Assembly: GCA_030248135.1 (NCBI GenBank)
Contig: JASANC010003066.1
Coordinates: 206,001-270,000, forward strand
DNA from: Theristus sp. LFF4_11
Lineage: Eukaryota > Nematoda > Chromadorea > Monhysterida > Xyalidae
Length of the DNA stretch: 64,000 nucleotides
Direction: 5' to 3'
The stretch's first letter is position 1; every line of letters starts with the position of its first letter. Of this stretch, positions 32,001-45,655 are shown one piece after another. Made by a program: the position numbers and the translations under genes. The notes under the pieces were generated by a model, which searched no databases, had not been told where the DNA came from, and saw only the letters and a program-made list of their open reading frames with translations.

Positions 32001-32538
32001 TGCAAGGTATAAAAATGTCCAGCGAAGTTAGCAAGGTATAAAAATGTCCAGCGAATTTCCACCAAAGATGGGATAGCTCTAAAGACACCATACCACTATG
32101 GCAAAGAAATTTGGATAGAAATCAATTCCAGTAGTCTGTGTCCCCGCAAGTCATTTGGCACCATCCATTCTGGCCAAGTTTGACAACTTTTAGCACCTGC
32201 AGCATCGGATGGTCGCGCGCTGTGCCGGCCACCCTCAGCAGCCCTCTGGCCGTCGCATACAGTCCGCCGAAGACCAACATGGCAACTGCCAATTGAAGCG
32301 TCAAACTGGCCGCCAACGTTGACAGGTTCGTGACGTCCGCATTCAGATTGTGCTCCGGTGACGGTCTGGTGACGGTCGAACTGTTGCGCAGTTGCGTCAT
32401 CAGCGTCAGAGTGACGTGCAACGAGAGTCTGTAGATCGACTGCGCCAAGCTGCACGGGCGCTCGCTGACGTTCAAGTGGTGAGCAAAGTTTGCTGCGCTG
32501 CAATTTAGGATCGTCAGCTCCGATGGAACGCAGATCAT
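29029..32538 (-). CDS. Orphan seven-transmembrane receptor
   Basis: Six minus-strand exons join in phase: 32197-32538 (ATG), 31779-31966, 30967-31378, 30490-30711, 29805-30049 and 29029-29470 (stop), about 616 residues. Predicted helices: TM1 LTLQLAVAMLVFGGLYATA; TM2 LLRLVSMVNFSLFVVLTVHL; TM3 around YRLCSSFVSRC to LLLTSTVHFLAV; TM4 WPILAAAVWLWAVFELVLWM; TM5 VTLGFAIPICALLYLDTAVL; TM6 FVLTLNMPLVLYRFMTLL; TM7 FTTIALLG...LLFYGQFLLFP. The N-terminus has several Asn-X-Ser/Thr sites, and a long polar third inner loop (about 170 residues, with an SPPPP stretch) precedes TM6. The tail is strongly basic. DRY and NPxxY motifs are not visible, so it is probably a very divergent rhodopsin-like receptor. 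The ligand is unknown. The upstream start is uncertain. Confidence 0.65.
30243..30488. mobile_element. Short interspersed element E copy 1
   Basis: Shares about 240 bp with 33062-33298, including AACATGCGCTTG, CAGCAAACCAGACTTTCCG, AAACAAATGGTGAATGTCG and GAATAAATCCACAATA. Near the ends, TGAAATGACGTCAT and AATGACGTCATTT are inverted. It lies in an intron of the orphan receptor and ends at the 5' splice site of exon 30490-30711. Confidence 0.85.
31442..31530. mobile_element. TTAA-type foldback MITE (family C) copy 2
   Basis: Inverted GTTCATGAAGCAGTATTTAG and CTAAATACTGATCCATGAAT, with an internal GTGTTTTAACAC hairpin. It lies in intron 2 of the orphan receptor. Confidence 0.8.
31645..31717 (-). 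repeat. tRNA-like sequence, likely pseudogene or SINE head
   Basis: On the minus strand TAGCGCAGTTAGTAGG is A-box-like and GGTTCAAATCT is B-box-like at tRNA spacing, but the anticodon stem does not pair convincingly. It lies in intron 2 of the orphan receptor. Confidence 0.4.
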
Positions 32539-35500
32539 CGTCGTTCGGTGGGTGTTTTGTGCTTTGAGCGTTTTTAGAAATGTTGGTTGTCGTTTTTGTT
32601 AAACTGTTTCCTTCAGAGCAACACCATAAGTGTTGTTCGTCGGAACATCGCCCGTCCTTGAGATCTGGCAAAATCACTCAAAAACAGTTGAACATCGTGT
32701 GTAGCACCGTTTTTTGATGAACCGTACCTGCAAATATGCCGAATGAAAACAACACAATTTCGATGTTTGCTTGCCAGGAGAGTGTGCATATTCGTTTGTC
32801 TTTGAAATTTGATCTGACAAATTTTATGCATTGAATAGCAAAATCGGTGGATGAATTCAAAATCATTTTTAAAGGATTTAAAATCATTTTATTTAAAAAT
32901 CACAGTGTGTAAAGCACTTCAAGAAAAAGTAATGTGTAGATATAAAAGACTTGGCTTAAGAGATTCACAACATCATTGCTCAGATTCAGGATAAGATTTT
33001 AGCCGTGATTTTGGGGTCTTCATTGTTTCCGTTAATTTTTGTTTCTGGTTGTATTTTTGAGGTATGACCTATTTTTCAAACGTGAACAACTGAAATGACG
33101 TCATTTGCCGCCAAACATGCGCTTGCCGTTCACAGCAAACCAGACTTTCCGTTTAGCCGGTTTCTTCCCGTAAACAAATGGTGAATGTCGAATCAGTCAC
33201 ACCAAAATGAGCTTTTAGTGCCTGTACTTTGACAAACGGGCGTTTTTGAAGCAAATGACGTCATTCTAGTCCGGACACGTTTGAATAAATCCACAATAAT
33301 TTTATGCACGACACAAACAACTGAGTGAACGTAAATGTTATGTACGTACATTGCACAATAATAATTTCTCATCTGGTAGACTAAAGGCGAAAACACCGTT
33401 TTTTTGTCCGCACGAACAGACGTCGTCATAAATCCCGTGCGCAAACTAATTGTGTTCGTAATGCATTAAGATAACACACACTACACGGTTTCTAAATCGC
33501 GTGGCCATTTTTCAAGTGTCGTGTCCGTGCGTGCGCACAAAAAAAACTAATTGCTAAATCCCCCTTAACTAGACTAGTCGAATAACACGTTTTTTAAGCA
33601 GTTCCGAATATTCATTATTAGCACGCGCTAGGGCAATGTAGGGCATATTACGCTATACTTCTGTGCAAAATACAATGGCGCTTTTCGACTGTTTTTTTTA
33701 GATCAACCACTGTTTTCAACAAACCTGACGCTAAAAGTATTAGTTCATCGTTATGACGTGAACCATATTAAGAACTTGATTAAAGTTGCGCTTCGTCAAA
33801 CAAATATGCCCTTTCGATATAGGTGATCGTTTGCGCAGACCACTGGGTAATTATTTTGAAGAGCAATGAGCTGCACGCATTTTGCATATACGTTGCGTTG
33901 CTGCATTGGATGTGCGCAGCAGCTTTCAAATTATCTTCTGTGTTTATTAATCCTGATATATAAAAGTTGTTTGCTTGATCATCTTACTTTATGAGGAGAG
34001 TTTGCTTGTGATGTTTTCCGGGTGCATAAAGCGTGTGCCAAGTGTGTCTAGCATAACTTACGGGTAAACCCAAAAAGCTATTCCCGTTGGTGTTGTTGAT
34101 AGTTTTTAGAATTATGATCTCAGATTAGCGCAAGATACATAGCCACAGATTCGCAGCACCACACGTTCACGTTTCCAGTTGCTTGCTTCTGTATGATGCA
34201 TTTTGAAGCCACCGTCAATGGAACTGTGCTTAAGAAACCAAGTGGCTAAAAATACATTTCACGTTGTTGCAACTAATGGATTAACGGAAACAGCTGCTTT
34301 GACGTCAATAAACCACGAGTGTAGTGTACAGTATATACAATGTGTGCATGTAATCGCAAACTTTGTCTCACAACTAGTGCAGTCATACTAAAAATGATAC
34401 CAACAGCAAAATGGCGTGGTCCACCGAAAAACTACTAAAAGCCAACAAAAATGTGTCGAGTTATATTTTTTCGAAAGGTGTCACATTCAAGACTGCCAAG
34501 CTTGTCTGTTTAGTATTTTCTGCCACCTGTTCTTGCAACGGAATTTTAACGTCACGTCTTTAAAACTGAATACCATTTGATCAAACACTCGTTTCTGTAA
34601 CCATAACAGTAAATGTTAAACCATAAAAAGGCGACGGTAAGCGCCGGCATACCCAAATAAAATCGCACACGGATTAATTGTCACAAGGAGCCGAAGAGAC
34701 AAAATGAAATAAAAAACAACACACAATTTGATATGAGCGTAGTGATAAGAAGAAAAGCAGACACATAAAATACGTTTGGCGCGGATTATTAAAAACAAAC
34801 GCGGCGTGTCAAAATTGACTGCGTGTCGCGGGGGTTGTGGTGAGATAAAAAAGACAACGAACTGTAAGATATCAAAACAAGGTGTTACTTTTCTCAAATC
34901 TATACCGTCACCTTTCACACAAAGGTAACACCAGCTTTTATTTTGTCACAATGGAGCTAACCTATTTATGCAGTTTTCAAAAGAAAATCTGCGGCTCTTC
35001 CTGTATTATCTCAATGACCGAACACTCAGTCATTCTTAGGACTCGAAGGCACTAAAGTTGCAAATATATGTACACTCGAAGTGATGATAAAGTATGCATG
35101 GACTTGCCGTTTCTCACTTATTGCCCCTCTATCATATTGAAATACATATCTCTATTGCATGTTCTGGGCAATCTTGTTTCATCATCGTGCGAAAAAGTTT
35201 TTTTCACATTTTTCAAACGTTGCGCACAGATGCGTGGTGACCGCAAACAGTCTGGGATTTGAAGGCGTTGAAAAACACCAGGTAGCGCGTTAAATTAAAA
35301 AAGACATAATCCGCTTTTCTATTATAGTTTTCATTCATATGTGGTGCAAGATCGACGGGCAGAGATAATGTTTCAGTTTAATGCCCTGAATTGGCGAGAA
35401 TTTGAAAAATTCCCGCTCTTTTATGACAATTTTTAATTGAAAAGACGAGCTGTGGTGTATTTAAACGTGATAAAACACCGAATTCTTCACAGATGGCAGC

Positions 35501-36035
35501 TCATTTGTTTGTTGGCACCTTGGCAGGCTTAAACATCGCCTAGTAATTTTTGTGAAGTAAAAATGAAAACCGGTGGAAAAAAGAACATATTTTACATTTT
35601 TGACCTAACTGTGATGTGAAATTCCTGTTGAATCACCACTGAAGAAAAAATAATGTAATGAATGTGCGTGAACATTTTCCAATCAATAAACAATCTCTCC
35701 AACACACACGCTAGAAAAATCGAAACACGAAAATGTGCGGTTTCGTACAACCTTGCGCCAGTTTTTTCCATAATATTTTTTCAACTTTGACTTCGGCTCA
35801 CGCTGTGGTTTGTTTATAGTTCAGGCGCAGGAGAAATTCAACGTGTTATTTTGGTTTTATTGCAGCTTTAACACTATTAGCTCTGTTCCTCCGAAACAAC
35901 ACGTCAAATAACACATTTTTGAATGGTGTAAACCAAACCGTGATATATTTACTGAAACCGGAGTCGAATAATGAGGGGATAATTCTGGCCACAAAAACAA
36001 CTAAAGATCTATACGTGAAACATCTGCTGGCAGAC
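32539..36035. other. Spacer between divergent genes
   Basis: No gene recognised. It separates the 5' end of the orphan receptor (minus) from that of the SLC37 gene (plus), so both promoters should lie here. Contents: element E copy 2 at 33062-33298, and AT-rich DNA without long open frames. TTGGTTTTATTGCAG at 35851-35865 is a good acceptor and may precede a non-coding or trans-spliced leader exon of the SLC37 gene. Confidence 0.5.
33062..33298. mobile_element. Short interspersed element E copy 2
   Basis: Closely similar to 30243-30488 over its full length, in the same orientation, with both flanks diverging beyond GGTATGACC and CCACAATA. The pair defines the element's ends. Confidence 0.85.
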
Positions 36036-39000
36036 ATGACCATCGTGGTTCAACAACCGGCCAGCGGGGTGCACCAGACGAATCCATGGTGGAAACACAA
36101 ATTGGCTGTGTTCGTGATCACATATTCTGTGTGAGCTGTCTTTTTTCTATTTTTCTACAATGTCATGATTCGATTCTTTCCATCAAACTTTAAGAAATAT
36201 AATCAATCAAACTGATGTTGGATTTTAGTTTTTCTTTAGGAAAACTTGCGGCTTCTCTTGTCTCTTATAACGCACATGCATGCACTAAAACGGCATTCAT
36301 GAAGCAGTATTTAGTGACGCGTAGCTGCTTGATGAATGTCTCTTAAAAGAAATTAATAATGACAAGAGCCACTGGAGAATGGATGTAATTTCTCGTTTCA
36401 AATTTGTTATCATTTGTTTTCAGATTTTTATGCAATCGAACTGTTCGAAAGGTTTTTCCGTACACGAAGAGCCGATTGGCAGACACTTGGCTACCGACCG
36501 ATGTGGTCAACTCCACCATACCATACCATCCCCTTGATGTATGTTGACTTTTCAACTGCAACAATGTGTTTCTTTTTTAACTGAATTACCTAGAATTATT
36601 GAGCGGGCAGAATTATTATCACGAACTATTCTAATTTTATTAGTGATATGCATTCATGGTATTTTGAATGTTCTTGAATCAAGTTTGGCTTTCACTTAGA
36701 CTTGGCATCGCCGAAAAGTCTTCTCGTCGGAGAATAATGCGGAGGCGTTTCTTGGATATTTGGACGCCGAGTTCATGGGCATCTACGCGTTCGTATGTTT
36801 CTTTTTCTATTTTGTGTTTATTCAGCGTAAAGTCGCTTTATTTCTGGATAGAGCGCGAAAAACATTGCTTAAGTGCAAGTCTTGTGTGGTTTTTAATGAA
36901 TTTTTACGGTATTTGGTTTTCTGGTTTCCCTGTTTGCCACTTGTGTTTTTCGTTTTTAATTTTCACGTCTGCTCCATGAAGGGAACGTACGCCAGTGGCT
37001 GGGCTGGAGACCGTTACGATCCACGTTACGTCATCGCAGCTGGCTGCGTGTTGCAGTGTGCAGCGGTAAGTTACGCAAAACAAGGGTGACTGATTTCATC
37101 TCCACTGGCCTTTTGATGGGAACGTCGAAAACTGAAAAATATGGCTTTTGTTTTTAAGAGGTACGGTATGGCCGATTAAACATGGCAGCTTTTTTTAGGG
37201 TTCAAGGAGCGTGCAAAATTTGAATGAAAGAAAAAAGACGTTCAGAAACCAGATTGTGTGCCAAATTTGACTCGTTGTTTTAAACTAATAGATTATCCGC
37301 GCTATTCTGTGCATTCTTTCTCCCTTGCACACATGATTGGGAATTATGTTGGCATTTTTGAAAAAGACAACTCCTAGTCTGCGACTGATCCCGCCTTGAT
37401 GAACTGCCTCATTTATTCGGCCGTACTGTAGTGAAGTTAAAAACAAAGTATATACTATTCGCTAAAACAACCGTCAAACAAAAATCACATGGAGTTGTGT
37501 GTTTGAAAAATAACTCTGGTTTGTTTCAAGATGCTCTGTTTCGGAGTGATCACCGAATGGACGCACTTCTACAACGCAGCGTTCTACGTCTGCATGTTTG
37601 CGTTGATCTCGCTCGGCCAATCAACGGCCTGGCCAAACCTGGTCGACATCATGTCCACGTGGTGCTTATTATTTTGTTTTTCCTGTGCATTCTTTGAGAA
37701 CATCAGTTTGTTCAACCGTGTTTCATCCTCTGTATGTCCGTGCTGTCGTGGCGCATTATTTTTTTAAATAATACGAAATGTTTGTTTTTGCCAGTGCACG
37801 CTCGATAGATTGATTGTTTCATGATGATCGTTGAAACAGATATTTTTGAACCAGTTGAAAAACAGTGCCGTTTACGAAAACCATTGCATTCGTGTGTTGT
37901 TTAGGTACGGTCGAAAAAATCGCGGTCTGGTGCTCGGCATTTGGTCGAGCACTCAGTCGGCAGGCAACGTCGTCGGCGCCTTCGTCGTTGTGGCTGTCCT
38001 GGACTACGGCTATGAGGTGTGTTCAATTTCACAATGCACCCGTGCCCTTTGTAAATGTACCCGTTCAATTTCTGTCCATAAAAACAAACAAAACCTATCC
38101 AACATCTGTTAGTGTTCGGAATTTCAGGCGATGTTTTTAGCGATGGCTAACCCAGAAAAGCGTACAGAACCGCCGTCGAATAGGGTGCCCATCGAGTTTT
38201 CTCTGTTATTATATGCCTATACACCCCTCGGCGGGGCTTAATCCCCGGACGCACAGAAACGAGTCTAACGCGCTACCACCAGGCCATGAGGGTGACGTAT
38301 TACACCCTCAACAACTTTCCGTCGTAGGTGCCATACATGGTGGCGGCCGGTGTGATTCTCTCGTGCGCGATCGTCGTGATGTTCGGTCTCGTCTACGATC
38401 CGCAGTTGATACCGGGCGAATTCGTGCCGGAGTCGCGTCGCAAGTCCACCGTGAAGTCGCGCAGCTCGCACGACGCGGAACCGCCGCTCGCTGAGAAGAG
38501 CGCACTGAGCTTCTGGCGCGCCATTCTGCTGCCGGGCGTGCTGGCGGCGAGTTTCTTTTGTAACAAAAATCGTTTTGCTGAACGAAGAGTTATTTAACTG
38601 TCCGGCTCTGTCGGTTTCAATTGCGGTGCGTGGAAAATGGAAACCATATTTGCAAATATTGCAATGTTCTTATTCTCGTATTCCTCTTTTTTAACGTTTT
38701 TCTTCTATCCAAATGCTCCTATTGAGTTCAGTTGTCTTGTCATCAAAGAGGCTGAAGCGGATCAATTCGATAAGCAAACCATGTCGTCCAATTCCTTACC
38801 CCCAAGAGCCTTCTATCCGATTTCAGTACTGTTTCTGCGTTGCGTGCGTGAAGTTCGTGAACCAGGCGTTCTTCGCGTGGCTGCCGTACTACTTGAACGA
38901 CGAATACAAGTGGAGCTCAAGCGAGGCGGACACGCTGTCCACCTGGTACGACGTGGGCGCGGTGCTCGGCACGGCCGTCGGTGGCGTCATCTCCGTGCGT

Positions 39001-40780
39001 TTCGGTGTTTCGGTGTTACTTTTGATTTTGTTGTGGCCGACTCAAGAAGGCCGGGCGTCAAACAACGTCAACCGGCTGAGTCGGAATAAAATATTCACTA
39101 TTATTGACGTTTTGGTTGTGTGGCTGTTTTGATTACAAAAAAGCACACCCAGGATCGCCTTGGCCGTCGCTCACCAGTGGTGTCGTTCATGTTGATCATG
39201 TCCGTCGCGTGCATTGCGATCTTTTCTCGTACGTCTGGCGACATTTTTATGGAACGTTTTGGCAATTTCTCTTGGTTAAAGGGAGAAGTGGACATTTAGT
39301 GGACAATTAGAAAGTGTGAAGCACTGTTGTGGCCGTGTTTGCGTCCACACAATCCGATGAATTTTGGTTGTTTTCAAAACCGTGTGTGACAAAAACTATC
39401 CATTTTTAAAATTCTAAAAGATATGTTTTCTAGTTACATCCGTTTTTGACCACAGCCGTATGTGGACGGCGCTGCCACAAATCACCAATGTTGCACAATT
39501 TTGATGCACTGAGAGTCGCGCGGCACCCACACAGAAAATTGTTGCGAGGGTGCATTGGAATTGTGTTGAACTAACAGCTCCTAAAAACGCTGTGTTGTGT
39601 TGTGCGGTTGTGCGACCACAGAACCGCCCAACCGTCGCAGTGTTTTTTTGGTTCACAGACATCAGCGCCGACAAGGCACTGAACTCGTTGGTGATGTTCT
39701 GGCTGGGCATCTTCATCGGCGGCTGCTACACGCTCTGTGTCTCGACTGTGTCGGCCGATCTCGGCACACAACCAGCACTGGCCAATGACAAGAAGGTTGC
39801 AAAAGAGTATCATCAGTTTTTTTGGTTCTGCGACTTAATGCGTAAAACGAAAACTAGTTTCAAGCTTTAGGTGGCAATTTTAAAATCGCCTTAGGGCGTA
39901 TTCATGTTGTAGTATTTGGTGTGTGTTAAAACTGTGTTAAAACTGTGTTAAAACCGCACAACTGTGTTAAAACATAGCTGCGCGGGCACTAAATACTGCA
40001 TCATGAATGCGCCTTAAGTGACTCGCAATTTCAGGCGCTTGCCACAGTGACCGGCCTGATCGACGGCACTGCTTCGCTCGGGGCCGCCATTGGCCTGCTG
40101 ACGGTGCCGTACATCCAGAACACGTTCGACTCGTGGGACGCGGTCTTCATAACGTTCATGATTATGGTACGTCGTTTCGTGAGCAACTAATGTCCACATA
40201 TTTTGTGACAAATTTCAACATCCCGCTAATGTGCGGTCATAAAAGGTCCATTACGTTCAAGGGTTTGACGCATACATTACACTCTGAGTTTGGCAAAGGT
40301 TCATATGTGCGTATTCAATGCAAAGAATCCAATTTCTGCAGAGAAAAAGTTTTCCTGGGAAAACTACCTCGGTGTTTTACGGACGGCTGGTTGTCTAAAA
40401 CCAAAACACCCGACGTTCCTCATTTCGTATAATGTTTTGTTGCATTCATGTCATTTTATCTCGTTTCATTTCATTTCTTCATAATGTCTCAGAACGCACT
40501 CGCCGTGCTGTGCATCATAAAAGTGACCATCGTCGACCTTCGAATGGTCTGCACCCGTAGACACATGCGAAAGGTGATCACGTGCAAGGACACGTCAAAT
40601 GTCGGTGAAGACGACAACGATGACTACGACGACCAGCGGCATGTCAATCACGTCCCACAGCCGTCAACTTCCGATCAGCAGAACCAAGGCAATGCCGCTG
40701 CTTACGGAATCGCAAATCCCTCATTAGTTGCGTCGGATGACGAAGGGACCGTTGAAAGACCGCCGGACATGAAGTTTTGA
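36036..40780 (+). CDS. SLC37: SLC37-family sugar-phosphate/phosphate exchanger
   Basis: A major-facilitator protein expected to exchange hexose phosphate and phosphate across the ER membrane. Exons: 36036-36130, 36424-36538, 36700-36792, 36982-37065, 37531-37661, 37905-38016, 38328-38546, 38827-38994, 39153-39228, 39659-39795, 40035-40166, 40493-40780, about 549 residues. Every junction is in phase. Family motifs: KHKLAVFVITYS (TM1), YAFGTYASGWAGDRYDPRY, QSTAWPNLVDIMSTW, YGRKNRGLVLGIWSSTQSAG, RAILLPGVLA, FAWLPYYLNDEY, STWYDVGAVLG, DRLGRRSP, SADLGTQ, and VTGLIDGTASLGAAIG. The C-terminal tail is acidic and polar. Intron 7 appears to use a GC donor (GCGAGT). The first in-frame ATG at 36036 is chosen; the frame stays open to a possible acceptor at 35865. 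Introns hold MITE B, a SINE and TTAA foldbacks. The paralogue (A1-A4) is not assigned. Confidence 0.95.
36290..36345. mobile_element. TTAA-type foldback MITE (family C) copy 3, short
   Basis: GGCATTCATGAAGCAGTATT with TTAGTGACGCG and a truncated right arm GATGAATGTCTCTTAA. It lies in intron 1 of the SLC37 gene. Confidence 0.75.
37164..37428 (+). mobile_element. MITE family B copy 3, TA target duplication
   Basis: 265 bp flanked by TA. Ends CGGTATGGCCGATTAAACA and TTTATTCGGCCGTACTG. Contains CTTGCACACATGATTGG and GACAACTCCTAGTCTGCGAC, as in the other copies. It lies in intron 4 of the SLC37 gene. Confidence 0.9.
38125..38296 (-). mobile_element. tRNA-derived SINE copy 3
   Basis: Same body as at 3318 (ACACCCCTCGGCGGGGCT, CTACCACCAGGCCATGAGG). 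It has no clear CAA tail. Its head end lies 31 bp before the exon at 38328, so it sits against the branch-point region of SLC37 intron 6. Confidence 0.85.
39890..40018. mobile_element. TTAA-type foldback MITE (family C) copy 4
   Basis: TTAGGGCGTATTCATG on the left and CATGAATGCGCCTTAA on the right, with AACTGTGTTAAAAC repeats in the loop. It ends 17 bp before the SLC37 exon at 40035. Confidence 0.8.
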
Positions 40781-40805
40781 TATGGTGGACAGTGCATCTG
40801 GCTGA

Positions 40806-40986
40806 CATGTGTGGCTGATTGGTTGGGTGCACATACGCGCAGTTGATGATGCATGCATGTTCTGTGCTTGCGAACTCCGCCTCTCACAGCACCGCCTGCT
40901 TAGATTGCACACGTCAGCCCTGCACAGAACGCACGCATCAACTACACGTGTGCGCAACCAACCAATCAGCTAGTTGTAGATATATC
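40806..40986. mobile_element. MITE family A copy 6 (AACTAGCTGATT subtype)
   Basis: Left arm GCTGATTGGTTGGGTGCACA and right arm GTGCGCAACCAACCAATCAG then CTAGTTGTAGATAT. It lies immediately 3' of the SLC37 stop codon, within the likely 3' UTR. Confidence 0.75.
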
Positions 40987-41711
40987 AGATACATTTGCCA
41001 GATGGGCTGTAAATATGTTTTCATTGGACATTTTATTTAGGATCCCATTCTGCGGCGGAAATTCATGAGTTTTTCGGCTCCGGCATTGTTGTTCATGCAT
41101 GTTGCTGTTGTGAAAGTTATCTCGGGTTCTTTTGCGAACATTCTGCCGTTATTTACTTGTACATTTTTGCTAGTCTTGTTCATATGGTCCCGTTTTGCAG
41201 ATTATATGTATCTATATAATCGTGAAATGTCCTAATTTCTAGAATTTGATAGAAAAATTTGTGTTGAATCCCTCATATCCAGTGCAATACTGGTGCTGTT
41301 GTTGTTCTTGTGTTTGCTTTGTACATAACTAAGTGAAGGTAGATAAACCATAGTGTTATTTTTCGCCGGCTCAAAGATCTTTTCTATCAGCTTCAAAGAT
41401 TTTCAGCCAAAAATAAATAAATCTGCAGTACTATATTGTACATAGATTACGTCAATACATCCAGTATGTGAGCAAAACATCCGGACTATCTTGTTGACAG
41501 ATTACCCCTTTAATGACCTTTAATGGAATCCTACTTGATTAACATTGCGGTTAACATGACTTACAGCGTTGACCCGATGTTTCCTGTACATAATTTCAAT
41601 TCTGCACTTAGTGCATGCATGAGCCGCTGGAGTTGATCTCTCAACAAAAACGATGATAGTGTAGCGCTATACCCTATTGAAACAAAAAAATAAAGACTTT
41701 GAAATAAAATC

Positions 41712-43169
<1,458 letters not shown>

Positions 43170-43325
43170 TGAAAAATGTGACATTTAACGTACATAGATG
43201 GTAGTTTCGAAGTTGTTTTCGACATATCTGTTCTTGTGTTTCGGCACATTTTTAACGAAGTGCAGAATTGTCGCTAGTTAGGATTACAAGAAGCGGGAGT
43301 TCGTGACAATTAGGCTAATTGATAA

Positions 43326-43331
43326 AATAAA
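43326..43331 (+). terminator. Possible poly(A) signal AATAAA
   Basis: AATAAA (within GATAAAATAAAAAAG) lies 157 bp after the globin stop codon. Confidence 0.4.
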
Positions 43332-44959
43332 AAAGAGCTTTCACGTTCTACGTGTTTCACGCAGATTAAAAAATTAATCGTTTTTACAGCTAAACCCTGA
43401 AATCCCAGCAATTCCCTCACTTTCTCTAGCTGCACAACTTGAACCTAATTTCACCTGTCTTCACAAACTGCCGAATTGAATCAAAGACTGAATATGGATG
43501 CTTCCGCAACATAAACAATGTTCTCAAAAAGACACCAATCTCTGAACCTGCCCATCTTCTGTGCATAAATGAATTGTTGCTGCATGACGAAAAGTTGACA
43601 GACGTTCCATGCCATCGCTGTGTTACGACTACTAAAAGTTTTGCTGAGCTTAATGTATAGATGTAAAACTTCTCAGGATGTCATAAAAGTTCTTTTACTT
43701 CTGTCGTTACGTACCGTTATGATTAACCAAGCCTCCTATTTTATAGTGATTAGCTTGGAAATGTTTAAAATTGAAAACATCTTTTGATCCGCATATGCAC
43801 ACAACGTGTATGACTAAACAAGCTACATTGTATAAGATTATTCGGTGAACCGCGCACCGGTTCCGGAAACCGAAGGTACCAATTAAACTGCAAGCGGGCA
43901 ACACTGCCATTACAATCATTGGTTACCATCTTAGTATTATAGATGTTACATTTGACTTGAACTTTTCTTCCGCCACCAGACAACATAATCGTCGACAAAC
44001 AAATTTGATTACTGTTTGACGAAATGATAAACGTTTGTGTGGAATGTGTCATCAAGATTCCAAGAAGCAAACTGAAGTGCATTGCACCTGAAGAATCATG
44101 TTACAACAGTACAGTATAGTCTCTAGTCTTGTCCTCGCACTAACGTTGCAAACAGCTGCGTCATGTATCTAGATAGAATGGTGTGAGGAGGAAGTTTTCT
44201 TTAAGCCGTCAAAAAATTACATTAGCTCTTGCTTGAATGATGCGCAAGGTGACATGCTAATAAGAAATTTGTTTTGATAACAACTGAAAATCGATTAACG
44301 GTTCTTTGTATCTCTGAAAAAAACTAAAATGAATAGCACTTTAAAAAATGTCCGAACTTGTGTCCCGGTTAGTTCACTCGGCATTCTGCGCAAGAAATTT
44401 TCTTAGGACAAAAACACGACGCCGGACACGGACACGGCTCGGACACACCACCGGACATTGTTTAGCGTGTGTTAAGCATTGCTTTCATTAACGCTGTTCT
44501 CGCAGTTTTGTCAAGTTTTTTTTGCGACACACATGATGAATGAATGAAAGAAAACAGCGTTTTGGATTTGGCTTATTTTGATATCTTGATTTTGTCTCTG
44601 GACAGCATATCTTTGAAATACATACTGGCGTTTTTCAGATTTTAATTGTTTGCAACGCATGTTTGTTGTTATCCTTCATCTTTTCATGCGTGTCGACCGC
44701 AAGTAATGCGCGCGGAATGTTGATGGAAAGGAAAACTGAAAGGTTGAAAAAGGACGTTTAGCTAGCACCGACGCGTGTTGTTGCAAATAACATGCGCCAC
44801 ACAGGCTTCTACTTGTGCGTGTCATAATAAAGGCCATACGGAATTGAAAAACTTTGGTTGATCAGCGTTTGAAAGAAAAGATAAAGGAGGAACCTTTAAG
44901 TGTGTTATCAAGTATCAACAAGGCTTTTATAGGTATCATATTCGAGATTATTTTTTCCG

Positions 44960-45267
44960 ACGCACACTAAAAAACACCAAACTTGAATGCAGTGACATTG
45001 GTGAAATTGTGCTATCAAAGGCCCCAAAAGAGATGAGTTAATGGTAATTTCATTACAAAAGGCTGTTACAAAAGAAAATCTCTGTGAAAAGTAGAAGTTT
45101 CTGCGACTTTCTTGCCTGCCATGCAAGGTATTTTTGCCATTTTTCAACAAATCCCCACTCTTGTAAATAACCCCCCCCCCCACCAATAATCTCCCCAATA
45201 AACCCCAACCCCTAAAAGTCGCTGACGTAATAATCCCTCATGGGGGTTTATTGGAGATAATACGGTA
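44960..45267 (-). mobile_element. MITE family D copy 2, reversed and truncated
   Basis: Ends CCTCATGGGGGTTTATTGG and ATAATACGGTA; contains CAACCCCTAAAAGTCGCTGA, the reverse of the segment near 24015-24045, plus a C run. The opposite terminus is not clear. Confidence 0.75.
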
Positions 45268-45655
45268 TTTATGCGTTCCGCTGCGCCTATTATCAATCAA
45301 TTGAGTGTGTCATGCTTCCTTGAGGAAACCCTTGAAGTATTGTCATAGGGCAAGCTACATGTAGTGTTGCTGCGGTACTGCTGCTGTTACCGAACCGTAC
45401 CGAGAGCATTTTCGGAGAGTCGAAACCGAAACCGTACCGAAGATTTTTCGGCCAGTTTTACCGAAACCGCCCGCGACCCAAAAACGGCCAAAAAACGGGG
45501 GCAACACTATTGCAAAATACGAGCGATTTGTCTTGCAAAACATTTTTTGAAAACTCAGATTTTTAGGTGCAACTTTCATAAAAGACCATGTTAAACCATG
45601 TTTTATAAAAGAATCCAGCTATCGAATAAATCAAAGGAAAACGCACCGACGCGAA

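Larger units (their letters stand above)
43170..45655. other. Spacer between globin and GPCR genes
   Basis: No gene recognised. It is AT-rich, with short unsupported open frames on both strands. It contains a reverse copy of MITE D toward its 3' end. The GPCR promoter should lie in the last few hundred bases, but I see no distinctive element. Confidence 0.5.
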
